This document shows positions 26,609 to 38,000 of a stretch of DNA of 64,000 nt, in pieces; the first letter of the stretch is position 1; every line of letters begins with the position of its first letter. The notes beneath the pieces were generated by a model. The model saw only the letters and a program-made list of their open reading frames with translations, was not told the DNA's origin and searched no databases. Made by a program: the position numbers and the translations under genes. The DNA lies in the NCBI RefSeq assembly GCF_010501065.1, contig NZ_QVMM01000012.1:1-64000 (forward strand), read 5' to 3'. This DNA is from Dysgonomonas sp. 216. Its GTDB lineage: Bacteria > Bacteroidota > Bacteroidia > Bacteroidales > Dysgonomonadaceae.

Positions 26609-28429
26609 ATGGAAAAAAAACATTTTAAATATATACTCATTTTAATGTTAGCTATTGTCGGGCTAGTTTCTTCATGTAGAGATGATGTTGGCGATAATAT
26701 CTATACAGCGAAAGGTAAAACTGTAGCGCAATATATCAGAGAAGAGCCCGAAACGTTTTCGATGTTTTATGAAATACTACAGAAAACAGGAATGGAGGGT
26801 TTACTCGATTCGTATGGTTTGTATACTTGCTTTGCCCCTAATAATAATGCTATTATTGCATATGTAGATAGTTCGGAGTATGCAACTCTTGATGAGATTC
26901 CGGTTGATACATTAAAAAATATGGTGTTATATCAGATAATAGAAGGGGATTCAATTTTTACGGCAAATATGGTTGGCGACCGATTGTCTACTTCTAATAT
27001 GGCCGGCGATGATCTTATCTGTAAAATAGAATCGGGGGTTAGTGCTACGTACATAATAAATGGAAGCTCTAAAATTTTAGAAAGAGACCTGGAAGCCACC
27101 AATGGGGTTATACATGTTATTGATGCTGTTATAAAACGAGATAGGGATAATACAGCCGAGAAAATTAACAACGAAGAGTATGAGGGGCGCTATAGTATTT
27201 TTTACGAAGCACTTGTACAAACCGGCATAGCAAGTCAGTTGACCAAATATCTCGATTCGCAAGAGTTTTCGTACGAGAGGGTTACTGATAAAGCAATAAT
27301 TGTTATACCTCGTTATTATAAATATACCCTTTTTGTAGAAAGCAATGAGGTTTATGAAAATGAAGGAATTTACAATTTCGAAGATCTGAAGCGAAGATAT
27401 GACGACGGAAAAGGAGATATAACAAGCCCTACAAATGGATTGTACCGATTTGTGGCATATCACTGTCTTGACCGTATTTATGATGAAACGGATATGAATT
27501 TCTTTGTAAAACAAGACGGGTATGAGATTGTAGAAACAATGTGTGAAAATACATTGTTACAAATGGGAAATTTTACAGGAAGAATGCATTTGAACAGATT
27601 TATTGAAAATGGAGTTGTTATTAACGAAGGAGCTGCATTTACTACCGACAATTCCCGCAAGAACATTATGTCGAACAATGGTATGATTCACGAAATAGAG
27701 AGTATACTTGAAATTCCGGATCAGGTTCGTTATTTCAATAAAAAAATGCGATTTAATGTTGCCAGTTTTTTACCAGAGCTAATGAATGGAAATTTCAGAG
27801 GAAAAGTAAGACGTGAATTCCCTCGTGTATTTGAAAATTCGGAACAGTATTTCAAGAATCTCACTATGAGAGGAGAGGGGGGGTATGTAATTCCTGTATA
27901 TGATTACAATACTTATTGGATAAGACATCAGTATGACGAAATTTTAATTGGTATGGGATATGTTGCTAATGAGCAATGTACTGATTTAACAGTTTTTTCG
28001 TCGACTCGCTACGATGTAACCCTTACTTTGCCTCCTATTCCGCCGGGGAAATGGGAAATTCGATTCGGATTTACATCGAACCAGTATCGTGGAATGGCTC
28101 AATTATATTTTGATGGTGTGCCATCGGGGGTTCCTTTAAATTTAGGGCCGGGCGAAGACTATGGTACTTCAGGAATGGACGAAGAAACGGCTCGTAAAGT
28201 TATGTATAATAATAGCTTTATGCCTTTCCCCTCGAATATAACAAATGAGTCGGGAACCGCGGCAACGTATACAACAACCGACCGAATGAGAAGAATTATT
28301 GGTATCTATGATTTCTCTGAAATGAAGAAACACACACTTCGATTTAAAACAGTCGAACCCGGTCAGTTATCACTCAACTTCGTAGAGTGGATTCCGGTAG
28401 ATCAAATAGAGAATGAAGGAACAGACTGA
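26609..28429 (+). CDS. FAS1 domain lipoprotein with C-terminal beta domain
   Basis: A 606-residue lipoprotein (lipobox VSSC, about residue 23). Two FAS1-like modules are seen: about 35-180 (YTCFAPNNNAIIAYV ... NGVIHVIDAVI) and about 190-370 (YTLFVESNEVYE ... NNGMIHEIESIL). The remaining ~230 residues form a different, beta-rich domain (VTLTLPPIPPGKWEIRFGFT; LRFKTVEPGQLSLNFVEWIP) that resembles a jelly-roll binding module; I do not assign a family. Being third from a SusC/SusD pair in the operon is the usual place of a surface glycan-binding protein, so that role is a reasonable inference. Confidence 0.8.
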   Translation: MEKKHFKYILILMLAIVGLVSSCRDDVGDNIYTAKGKTVAQYIREEPETFSMFYEILQKTGMEGLLDSYGLYTCFAPNNNAIIAYVDSSEYATLDEIPVDTLKNMVLYQIIEGDSIFTANMVGDRLSTSNMAGDDLICKIESGVSATYIINGSSKILERDLEATNGVIHVIDAVIKRDRDNTAEKINNEEYEGRYSIFYEALVQTGIASQLTKYLDSQEFSYERVTDKAIIVIPRYYKYTLFVESNEVYENEGIYNFEDLKRRYDDGKGDITSPTNGLYRFVAYHCLDRIYDETDMNFFVKQDGYEIVETMCENTLLQMGNFTGRMHLNRFIENGVVINEGAAFTTDNSRKNIMSNNGMIHEIESILEIPDQVRYFNKKMRFNVASFLPELMNGNFRGKVRREFPRVFENSEQYFKNLTMRGEGGYVIPVYDYNTYWIRHQYDEILIGMGYVANEQCTDLTVFSSTRYDVTLTLPPIPPGKWEIRFGFTSNQYRGMAQLYFDGVPSGVPLNLGPGEDYGTSGMDEETARKVMYNNSFMPFPSNITNESGTAATYTTTDRMRRIIGIYDFSEMKKHTLRFKTVEPGQLSLNFVEWIPVDQIENEGTD

Positions 28430-28468
28430 TAATAAGGAAATCATTAAATATACATTCAGATTAATAAT

Positions 28469-30025
28469 ATGAAGAAATATAATTATATAATAATCCCCAT
28501 CTTAATGGTTGCTTTACAGGTTTTTACAGCCTGTAATGATGAATGGGATGACCATTATGACAATAATGCAGAAGTTAATGGATCTGACTTGTTGACTACA
28601 ATGAAGTCATATCCGCAACTGAGTAAGTTTGTGAAAATGGTAGAAATCAGCGGATTGGAGAAACGGTTAGGAGGACTGGATACATACACTGTATGGGCTC
28701 CTGATGATGATGCTTTGGCTGGTGTGTCGTTAGACAATTTAACAACAGAAGATTCGGCTAATATTAAGTCTATTGTAACTAATCATATTGCATATGCACT
28801 TTATTCAACATCTCCTATCGAGGTACAAGCAGCCCGTATTCCAATGGTCAATGGTAAATATATTGCTTTTGATAAACATGGAGCCGGTAACTATACTTTT
28901 GGAGACATATCTCTTTTAAACAATCATGTAAATAAGATATGTACAAATGGAGTTTTGCATATAATTGACGGAAGGGTTCCTTACTTAAAAAATATTTGGG
29001 AAAATATTCAGTCCAACAATAATCTTACTATGATGTTTGATTATGTGAACCGTTTTGACTCTACTTATATGGATAAAAACCGGAGCGACTTTTTAGGGTA
29101 CGATTCGGATGGTAATAAATTGTATGATACCGTATGGGTTGTTCAGAATAATTTATTGAAAAAATTGGGACAATTGTATTCCGAAGACAGTATTTATACA
29201 TGTATTGCTCCAACAAATGAGGCGTATCAGCTTAAATATGAGGAATATCTTTCGTATTTTAAATCGAACGGAGGACCAACAGGTAAGCTGGATGCCGATT
29301 CGGTAACAGATGCTCGGGCTAACAGGGCTATTCTGAATGCGATGATCTACCGAAAAGATTATAATACGCTTTTAGCTCAGGATTCTATCTTATCAAGCGG
29401 AGGTTTTTATTTTCATAACCCAGCTAATATACTTAACGGCGAACAGGTTACAACCAGTAATGGTACTTTGCTGATAACAGACAATTTGAATCTTGATATT
29501 CGTAATACATATTATAAGCCTCGTATATATAATCCTGAGTACTTTTCCATAGACAGGGAAGAACATTACGTTGAGTTAGGTAATATTTCAACAGGTTTTC
29601 CATCCAACGAGTGGGCATCGGTTATTAATTATGGTTATGTGAAAATTAGCCAGATGCAATCTACTCTTTACCCCAGATATGATATTTATTTTGGCGAGAA
29701 CAAAGTCGTTTCGGCAAAATACGATATTTATTGCAGAATTGTACCTGCTATAGCAGAAGATGTTTCGCTGGTAGGAGAAAAAGCCTTAATAGATTTTGCT
29801 TTGGTATATAGAAGTGGAACATCTTTGAAAACAATAACTCTAATGACAGCACATGAGACTGATCCTGAAAATATGGAAACATTATTGGTTGGAAGGGGTG
29901 TAGAGCTACCCTCTTTTGACGGAAAGGTTGGACTTCGTACATCTCTAAACCGTCGGTCTAAAGCACCTGACTATGCGGGTTCATTCAGGATTGATTGTAT
30001 CTATTTAATTCCAAGTGAAGACTAA
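28469..30025 (+). CDS. FAS1 domain lipoprotein
   Basis: A 518-residue lipoprotein (lipobox FTAC, about residue 22). Two FAS1-like modules are visible: about 38-175 (YTVWAPDDDALAGV ... NGVLHIIDGRVPY) and about 178-345 (YTCIAPTNEAYQLK ... NGTLLITDNLNL). A C-terminal beta domain (about 360-518, KYDIYCRIVPAIAED, DYAGSFRIDCIYLIP) resembles in layout, though not closely in sequence, the end of the preceding FAS1 protein; the two may be paralogues. It lies 39 bp after that gene and 25 bp before the second SusC gene. Function is inferred as a surface binding protein of the same uptake system. Confidence 0.78.
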   Translation: MKKYNYIIIPILMVALQVFTACNDEWDDHYDNNAEVNGSDLLTTMKSYPQLSKFVKMVEISGLEKRLGGLDTYTVWAPDDDALAGVSLDNLTTEDSANIKSIVTNHIAYALYSTSPIEVQAARIPMVNGKYIAFDKHGAGNYTFGDISLLNNHVNKICTNGVLHIIDGRVPYLKNIWENIQSNNNLTMMFDYVNRFDSTYMDKNRSDFLGYDSDGNKLYDTVWVVQNNLLKKLGQLYSEDSIYTCIAPTNEAYQLKYEEYLSYFKSNGGPTGKLDADSVTDARANRAILNAMIYRKDYNTLLAQDSILSSGGFYFHNPANILNGEQVTTSNGTLLITDNLNLDIRNTYYKPRIYNPEYFSIDREEHYVELGNISTGFPSNEWASVINYGYVKISQMQSTLYPRYDIYFGENKVVSAKYDIYCRIVPAIAEDVSLVGEKALIDFALVYRSGTSLKTITLMTAHETDPENMETLLVGRGVELPSFDGKVGLRTSLNRRSKAPDYAGSFRIDCIYLIPSED

Positions 30026-30050
30026 TAAATAATCTAATAAGCGGAAAAAT

Positions 30051-33000
30051 ATGTTTTTTAAAAATAAACGAAATATAGTATCCGGATTCACTCTACTGTT
30101 TCTCGGTTTCTCTTTTGCTTCTTCTGCATGGGCTCAGGATGCCGATACCACCTCGGTTCAAGCAAAAAGCAGTGTAATAAGAAAATCGGATTCGGAGATA
30201 CAAGTAAGTGGTAAGGTTATTAATGCAGCAACAAAAGACCCTGTAAATGCTGCCGAACTAGAAGTTGAAGGTTATGCATCGGCCATAACTAACGAAGACG
30301 GATCATTCAGTATTAAAGTTCCTTTTGCAACAGAAGTATTAAAGGTTAAAGCTTGGGGCTTTCATACCAAAGAAATTGCTGTGAAAGGACGCTCTCAGAT
30401 TGATATAGAGCTGATAAGTAGTGTATTTACTTCGATACATGAAAAGGGTACAGGCATTGCCGGTAAGGGTGAAAACATTAATTCTCCTTTTTCTAATTCA
30501 TATATGAAAGAATTTTATCCGGTAACAACTACTTCGTTAGAAGAGAGGATGCAATTCGAGTTGGGCGAAATTCGCTCAATTACACGTTCTGGTTCGGCCG
30601 GAATGGGGGCGAATATGTTTATCCGGGGGTATAACTCTATAACAGGAGTTTCTCAACCTTTAATTGTTATAGATGGTATTCCGTATGAGACTTTACTGGA
30701 TAGAGGATCGATAATATCGGGCAACTATATCAATGCTTTGGCCAACATTGATGTCGAGGACATTGAAGATATGTCAGTAATTAAGGACGGGTATGCCCTT
30801 TATGGAGTGAAGGGTGCTAACGGGGTAATTAGTATTACAACAAAGAGAGCAAAAGAAATACCTTCGAAGATAACTTTTACATCATCGTGGGGTGTAAATC
30901 TTTCACCTAAAAAAATTCCGGTATTAAATAATAAGGAGTATAGATCTTATCTGACAGAACAACTGGTAAATGTAGGGTATTCGTCTCAGAAAATTAACGA
31001 TTTACCTTATATGAATGATGATCCCTCAAAATCGACTTATTACAAGTATCATAATAATACAGATTGGCAAGACGAGGTGTATAGAGATGCGATGACTCAG
31101 AATTATCATATCCATGTTACGGGAGGAGATGATATTGCGAAATATGCAATTTCTTTGGGGTATATGGATGCTCAGAATACAATAGAAGAATCGAGTTTTA
31201 ACAGGTTTAACACCCGTTTTAATGGAGATTTAGCTCTTACACAAGATTTGCTACTATCGTTAGGTGTTGCATATAGCCAAACTAATAAGTATTTGATGGA
31301 CGATGGTGTTTCTGAACGTACTTCTCCAACATATATATCGTTAATAAAATCGCCTTTGGTATCTCCATATATTATCGGGCGTAACGGGCATGTATCTTCT
31401 GCGCTGGAAAGTGTTGATACTTGGGGGCGCAGTAACCCTATTGCATTAATCGAAAGGGGTACGGGAGAAAACAATCAATACAGGCTTAATCTGAATGCAA
31501 AATTGGCTTATGACCTAAGTTCGGATTTGAAACTTAGTGGAGTGTTTGCATACGACTTTGATAAGCTAAAAGAAACTTTTTCTTTAGCCAGCGGGGGGCT
31601 CTCTCTTATAGAACTAAGAAATGATAAAGAGGGAAAGAATCTATCGTCAAGTAATGTTACTCAATTTCAAAGTATATACGGAGGGCTCTCGGCCGAATAC
31701 CGAAAAGTATTTAACTATATACATAAAATTGATGCAAGTGTTGGATTACGTTACCAGTCGAATACATTTGAAGGTATAGGCGGATATGGGCATAACTCTC
31801 CAAATAACAAGATATATTTATCGAATGATCTTTTGGATAGGGTACTTAATTCTTACAAAGAGAATTGGAAATGGGCTTCGGCTTATATAACAGCTAATTA
31901 TGCATTAAGGAATAAATATATTTTATCGGGAAGCATAAGCCGCGATGGAACATCCAGAGCAGGAAAAGACGAAAGATATGGTGTATTTCCATCTGTGGGT
32001 GCCATGTGGAAACTTTCTTCGGAAAGTTTTATGGAGTCTTTCGACTTTCTCAATTTGTTTCAGTTAAGAGCTAGCCTTGGTGTTGTTGGAAGCGATGACT
32101 TTGGTGGTGCCAGAACTGTTCAATCGTTTGGTGCGGCACCTTATCTGAATTATATGGGACTAACTATTAATAGTTTGAATAATAAAGACCTGAAATGGGA
32201 AACAACTACTAAAACAAATTTAGGATTAGATTTCTCTATGTTTAATGATCGTGTGTCTGTTTCGGCCGATGTATATAATAATAAAACTAAAGATTTGCTT
32301 ACACTGCAAACAACATCATCAACAGCCGGTTCGCAATCGTCGATACTTGTTAATGGTGGAGAGTTGGAGAATAAGGGTTTTGAGTTGGCTCTGAATGTTC
32401 GGGTAATCGACACGCGTGATTTCAAAATGAATGCAAGGGCTTCTTTTGCTAAATATAAGAACAAGGTAACTGTATTAACATCTGATAAGGATATACTGAC
32501 AAGTTATGCTGGAGCAACAGTTCTAACCAAAGTTGGACAACCTATAGGTGTGTTTTACGGACTTAAAACGAAAGGAGTGTTTGCTACAACGCAAGACGCT
32601 TTGGATGCAGACCTGAAAACCTATTATAATAACACGGATATCTATTCGTTCGAAGCCGGAGATATACATTTTGAAGATGTAAACCGAGACGGTTATATAG
32701 ACGAAGAGGATAATCAGGTTATTGGCGATCCTAATCCTGATTTTTATGGATCTTTTGCTTTAAACTTTACATATAAGGCATTCGATTTAGGCTTTGTATT
32801 TAGCGGAGTATATGGTAACGATGTTTATAACTATCAACGGGCAAATATCGAGTCGATGACTGGCTTTAACAACCAGTCGACTTCTGTGCTTAACCGTTGG
32901 AGAGGTGAAGGACATGTAACAAATATGCCAAGAGCGACCTATGACGATGTACGAGGCAACTCGCGGTTTTCGGATAGATGGATTGAAGATGGTTCTTTCT

Positions 33001-33224
33001 TACGGTTGAAAAATGTAACTCTTTCGTGGACTTCGCCTAAAAAGATACCTTTTATTGATGGATTAACTGTTTTTGCTTCTGCTAATAATGTGTTTACAAT
33101 TACTAAATATTTAGGGTCCGATCCTGAATTTAGCAGTTCTAGTTTGCCTGTTTTACAAGGTATTGACACTGGACTGTTGTCGCAAGGTCGATCTTTTATG
33201 GCAGGAATTAAAATCAATCTATAA
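30051..33224 (+). CDS. SusC/RagA-type TonB-dependent transporter (second pair)
   Basis: A 1057-residue outer-membrane importer. A signal peptide (about 1-29, ending AWAQ) is followed by a regulatory-like beta domain (about 50-120, SGKVINAATKDPVNAAELEV), plug and barrel. The plug has NMFIRGYNSITGVSQPLIVI but a shortened form of the usual motif: VIKDGYALYGVKGANGVI in place of a typical VLKDASATALYGARGANGVI. The first ~150 residues are more diverged than in the first SusC. No STN domain is present. The SusD partner follows after 20 bp. This is a second, different transporter in the same operon, so it may take a different product of the same polymer. Confidence 0.92.
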   Translation: MFFKNKRNIVSGFTLLFLGFSFASSAWAQDADTTSVQAKSSVIRKSDSEIQVSGKVINAATKDPVNAAELEVEGYASAITNEDGSFSIKVPFATEVLKVKAWGFHTKEIAVKGRSQIDIELISSVFTSIHEKGTGIAGKGENINSPFSNSYMKEFYPVTTTSLEERMQFELGEIRSITRSGSAGMGANMFIRGYNSITGVSQPLIVIDGIPYETLLDRGSIISGNYINALANIDVEDIEDMSVIKDGYALYGVKGANGVISITTKRAKEIPSKITFTSSWGVNLSPKKIPVLNNKEYRSYLTEQLVNVGYSSQKINDLPYMNDDPSKSTYYKYHNNTDWQDEVYRDAMTQNYHIHVTGGDDIAKYAISLGYMDAQNTIEESSFNRFNTRFNGDLALTQDLLLSLGVAYSQTNKYLMDDGVSERTSPTYISLIKSPLVSPYIIGRNGHVSSALESVDTWGRSNPIALIERGTGENNQYRLNLNAKLAYDLSSDLKLSGVFAYDFDKLKETFSLASGGLSLIELRNDKEGKNLSSSNVTQFQSIYGGLSAEYRKVFNYIHKIDASVGLRYQSNTFEGIGGYGHNSPNNKIYLSNDLLDRVLNSYKENWKWASAYITANYALRNKYILSGSISRDGTSRAGKDERYGVFPSVGAMWKLSSESFMESFDFLNLFQLRASLGVVGSDDFGGARTVQSFGAAPYLNYMGLTINSLNNKDLKWETTTKTNLGLDFSMFNDRVSVSADVYNNKTKDLLTLQTTSSTAGSQSSILVNGGELENKGFELALNVRVIDTRDFKMNARASFAKYKNKVTVLTSDKDILTSYAGATVLTKVGQPIGVFYGLKTKGVFATTQDALDADLKTYYNNTDIYSFEAGDIHFEDVNRDGYIDEEDNQVIGDPNPDFYGSFALNFTYKAFDLGFVFSGVYGNDVYNYQRANIESMTGFNNQSTSVLNRWRGEGHVTNMPRATYDDVRGNSRFSDRWIEDGSFLRLKNVTLSWTSPKKIPFIDGLTVFASANNVFTITKYLGSDPEFSSSSLPVLQGIDTGLLSQGRSFMAGIKINL

Positions 33225-33244
33225 TTTATTGACAATATAGAAAT

Positions 33245-34915
33245 ATGAAAACATTAAGATTTTTAATTATTGTACTGTCTTTATCTTTGGTCTTTCCTTC
33301 GTGCGATGACTTATTAGATACAGACATAGACAATCAATATATAGAGAAAGACGATAACGATTTATCAAATCCGAACGACTCTGTATTCTCCTTATTTGGC
33401 ATTTTAGCAGAGATGCAGAAGTTAGGGTCTCAATATGTGATATTAGGGGAGCTGCGTGGCGATTTGGTAGACGTAACAAATTACTCGGACAAGTATCTGC
33501 GCGAAATAAATGAATTTAATATATCTAGTAAAAATCCATATATAGATGTTCGTCCATTTTATACGGTTATCAATAACTGTAATTATGTAATCGAAAATAT
33601 GGATACACTCGCTTCTAAGGGCGCTTTATTACCCGACTATGCAGCAGCAGTGAGGGTTAGAGCATGGACATATCTTCAACTGTTGAAAAACTATTCGTAT
33701 GTAAGATATAGCGAAAAACCTATCGAAAATGTAGAAGATGCGTTAAATCCTGATTTTTATCCGATTGTTTCGAAAGATGAAATTATAGATAAACTGATTG
33801 ATCAATTATTGAAAGTGCATCATGTGCCCGGACCATTGAGATATGTTGATGCTATTGATATGAAATACATGATTCCAACCGCTGATTTTTTGTTAGGAGA
33901 GTTATACTTGTGGCAGGATAAATATACCGAGGCAGCGACTTATTACAAACAGGTTATGGAAAAAGGGAATTATGGTTACTTGTGTAGTGATACTTATTAC
34001 CCTATCGAATATTATGTTTCGGGAGGAGTAAGAGTTAGCTGGGGGGATATCTTTAGTCCGACAGCTACAAATATAAATAATTCAAATTTGGTAGAGGTAA
34101 TGGCAGGTATGTATTATCATGCGACTTACGGTTACGAGAACGAACTTCCCAAATTGTTTGTTGATGATTATAAACTTAAACCTAGTTCTGCTTCTATAAA
34201 TTATTGGTACGATCAGCAAACTAATATCTATATTAATGGCAATATATATGGCGATTTTAGAAGTTATGTGTCATGGAAAAGAGGATCGCAGTTGTCAAGA
34301 GCAAAAGATAAAACTACTACTGATGCATATATCAATAAGTTTGGATACGATTCAACGAACACGGCTATGGGCCGATTGATATTGGAGCGTGCTTCTCTTG
34401 TTCACTTACGATATGCCGAGGCTGTAAATAGGCTTGGAAAACCAACTTTGGCTTTGGCTGCATTGAATTATGGAGTGAAGAAGACGGTTTTAGAAAACCC
34501 GTTGTACGTAAATCAGAGCGAGGTGGCCGAGAAGACATACATTACTAATTTCGATCATACATTGTATAATACAACAGCCGGAGTTAGAGGGCGTGTGGAT
34601 TTGAAGCCTATAACTATCCCTTCTACAGTTGTTACAACAAAAGATTCTATGTTGTATGTTGAGGACATGATATTGAAAGAGGCTGCTCTTGAAATGGCTT
34701 ACGAAGGAAATCGTTGGGGCGACTTGGTGCGCGTAGCTTTAAGGCGGTTTGACGATGCCGATAGCCCGAATATAGATTATCTGGCGAATATTGTAGCTGA
34801 GAAATTTACAAATACGGGAGGATTGATGTCTTCAACTCCTTCGGCCGATGCCGAAACAATTAAAGCTAAGCTGAGGAATAAAGAGAATTTCTTTATACCG
34901 TTTCCGGAGGAGTAA
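33245..34915 (+). CDS. SusD/RagB-type nutrient-binding lipoprotein (second pair)
   Basis: A 556-residue lipoprotein (lipobox FPSC, about residue 19) partnering the second SusC. It starts with DDLLDTDIDNQYIEKDD, has helical repeats (AAAVRVRAWTYLQLLKNYSY, then FLLGELYLWQDKYTEAATYY) and ends with the conserved MILKEAALEMAYEGNRWGDL and VRVALRR, and KENFFIPFPEE after a short degenerate region. It is the last gene of the seven-gene operon, and a terminator hairpin starts 20 bp after its stop. Cargo unknown. Confidence 0.9.
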   Translation: MKTLRFLIIVLSLSLVFPSCDDLLDTDIDNQYIEKDDNDLSNPNDSVFSLFGILAEMQKLGSQYVILGELRGDLVDVTNYSDKYLREINEFNISSKNPYIDVRPFYTVINNCNYVIENMDTLASKGALLPDYAAAVRVRAWTYLQLLKNYSYVRYSEKPIENVEDALNPDFYPIVSKDEIIDKLIDQLLKVHHVPGPLRYVDAIDMKYMIPTADFLLGELYLWQDKYTEAATYYKQVMEKGNYGYLCSDTYYPIEYYVSGGVRVSWGDIFSPTATNINNSNLVEVMAGMYYHATYGYENELPKLFVDDYKLKPSSASINYWYDQQTNIYINGNIYGDFRSYVSWKRGSQLSRAKDKTTTDAYINKFGYDSTNTAMGRLILERASLVHLRYAEAVNRLGKPTLALAALNYGVKKTVLENPLYVNQSEVAEKTYITNFDHTLYNTTAGVRGRVDLKPITIPSTVVTTKDSMLYVEDMILKEAALEMAYEGNRWGDLVRVALRRFDDADSPNIDYLANIVAEKFTNTGGLMSSTPSADAETIKAKLRNKENFFIPFPEE

Positions 34916-34934
34916 AACGTAAAAATACACTTTT

Positions 34935-34984
34935 AAAGAAAAATCCTTCATAAGACATTTTAAATGAAGGATTTTTCTTTAATT
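34935..34984 (+). terminator. Terminator of the FAS1/SusCD operon
   Basis: AAAGAAAAATCCTTCAT (34935-34951) pairs with ATGAAGGATTTTTCTTT (34964-34980); the distal arm includes the T run. It sits between the second SusD gene and the GH43 gene, so the latter probably has its own promoter. Confidence 0.85.
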
Positions 34985-35020
34985 TTATGCAGAATCAATC
35001 CTAAATTTTAATAATAAACC

Positions 35021-38000
35021 ATGAAAAAAAGTTTTTACTTTATTTTATTAGCAACACTTTTGTTTCCGGGTTTCCTATCGGGGCAGAACGACTCGCTAAA
35101 AGTACAGTATCTGTTTACCAATGTAACGGGAAATAGTGTTGCCGACAATTCGGGAAACGGATATACAGCAACCTTGAATAACAATGCTTCAATTAAAAAG
35201 GTTGGCGATTTGCATGTCTTGAGTCTCGGTACAGAAAACGGATATTTGGACATGGGAACTGCTATCGGCAGTTTAATCTCTTCTCTTGGCGATTTTACTG
35301 TATCTACTTATATTTATATTGATCCGAATGTAACCATAACCGGTGCCGGAAATTTTGTTTGGGCTTTTTCGACAAGTGCAGCATGCGGCCAAACTAGTGG
35401 AAAATACATTGCTTATAGGGTAAATGCTCAGCGATATGCCCAATCGACAGGAGGATGGAGTAACGAAAAAGTTGGAATACAAAAAGGAGCAGCAGCTACT
35501 AAAGGTGTATGGCAGCACGTCGTATATACTCAAAGTGGTACTGCCGGAAAACTTTATGTCGACGGACAAGTTATAGCATCGGGAACAGCATCGAACAAAC
35601 CAAGCGATATTGGCGAAGCAACTAAATATAACTGGATTGGACGTCCGCATTTTAGTGCTGACAACTATTTGAAAAATACATTAGTTTATGATTTTCGTAT
35701 ATACAACAAATCGTTGGACGCACAAACTATAACTACAATGGCTTCTGAAACAGAGACTTTGGAAGAAGCTTTACATGTAGCGCGAATAGATGAAGCGTGG
35801 GACGAATTGCTCTTGGAAAATCTGGATGCAGTGTATTCCGATATAAAGCTACCGCGGGCAATGTCTAATGGAGTATTGGTTAGTTGGGCTTCGTCCAATA
35901 CTGCCTATATATCGAATGAGGGTTTCGTAAAGCGTCCCACTCTTGGGGCTGGCGACGAGGCTCCAACTGTGCGTTTAACTGCTACACTGACAAGTGGTTC
36001 GAAAACTAAAACTAAAGAATTTGACGCAACTGTTATGCCTTTGCTTGATGATGAAGGAAGCGTAGACCGTGATTTAGCTACAATAGCTTTCGCTGAGAAT
36101 TTGAATGCTCTTCGCCAAAGCCTTTCTTTGCCTTCGGCTGGAATAGAGGGCGCTAAGTTCTCGTGGAAATCGGATAATGCAGAATATTTGTCGGATAAAG
36201 GCGAAGTGTTGAAATTCCCTGCTAAAGGTTCGGGCAGTTTAACAGTAAAACTTACTGTTACTGCAACTAAAGGAGATGTAAGCAAAACACGAGAATTTGA
36301 CATAGTAATACCCGAAAGCGAAGGCTATTCGGCATACATGTTCGCTTATTTCACCGGTAACACAGGAAATGAGGAGTCTATCCGATTTGCTTTAAGTAAT
36401 AACGGATACAAATATACAGCCTTAAACAGTGGTAATCCTGTAATCGGCTCCGACTCAATCAGTGAGAAAAAGGCAGTTCGCGATCCACACATTTTAAGAG
36501 GTCACGATGGCAATACATTTTATATGGTGGTTACTGACATGAAGTCGAGTAATGGCTGGAGCAGTAACAATGCAATGGTTTTCTTGAAATCGACCGATCT
36601 TGTTAACTGGACTCACAGTAAAGTGAATGTTGCCACACTATTCCCGGCATTCAGTACTATAAACCGTTGCTGGGCTCCTCAAACTATTTACGATGAGAAA
36701 ACAGGCAAATATATGGTTTATTGGTCGATGCGTTCGGGCGATGCTAAAGATGTTATTTACTACTCGTATGCAAACGACGAGTTTACAACATTAGAAACTA
36801 CGCCTCAAGTATTGTTCGACTATCCTACGTCGACTATAGACGGTGATATTATTTATAAAGACGGAAAATATCACATGTTTTTCAAGACCGAAGGTAGTGG
36901 AAATGGTATTAAAAAAGCAGTTTCGGATAATGTTACGGGACCATATGTGATCGAAAACGACCAGTATTTGCAACAAACAACAGAAGCGGTTGAAGGTTCG
37001 TGTGTATTTAAAATGATAGACAGTGACTATTATATATTAATGTACGATTTATATACTTCAGGAAAGTATCAATTTACTGAAAGTACCAATCTTGACAACT
37101 TTAAAGTGATAGACGCTGATGTTGAAATGGATTTCCATCCCCGTCATGGCACGGTTATCCCTATCACTGCGCAAGAAGCTGAGCGTTTAGCTGCTAAATG
37201 GGGTAAAGCTTCAAATGTTATTGTTGATGGTGTCTTGTCGCCTGATGTGAAAAGCCGTAATATTATTATTAATAATACCAATAAAATAGTGTATGTACCT
37301 GTGAAAGCAGGAACTGATATAACCTCTTTCGATCCTCAATTGAAATCTTTAGCGGGAGTGGATGTACAACCTGCGGGAGCACAAGACTTTAGCGCTGGGG
37401 CGGTTACTTACACTCTTTCGTCTGGTGCAACTACTGTAAACTATGCAGTAACAGTTGCTGTAGACCATAATCCGGTACTGGACGGTTATTATGCCGATCC
37501 GGAGGTATTATATTCGAAAAAAACAGGGAAATATTATATCTACCCTACAAGTGACGGATTTGACAGCTGGAGCGGTTACTATTTCAAGGTATTCTCTTCT
37601 GATGATTTGGTAAATTGGACTGACGAGGGTGTTATTATTGATATGCATACCGACAGACTTACCTGGGCTAATGGGAACGCTTGGGCTCCATGTATCATCG
37701 AGAAAGAAATTGATGGAGAATACAGATATTTCTACTATTTCAGCGGAGGGCTTGATGGTGGCGCTAAAAAAATAGGTGTGGCAGTGGCAAGTAACCCAAC
37801 CGGACCGTTTGTTGCTTCAACAACACCTCTTATCTACAGTAGTCCTACAAATTCGGGGCAGCAAATAGATCCTGATGTATTTACCGATCCTGTAACGGGT
37901 AAAAGCTATATTTATTGGGGTAACGGTTATATGGCTGGCGCCGAGTTGAACGACGACATGATGTCTATTAAAGAAGGAACCATTAAGGTAATGACTCCTA

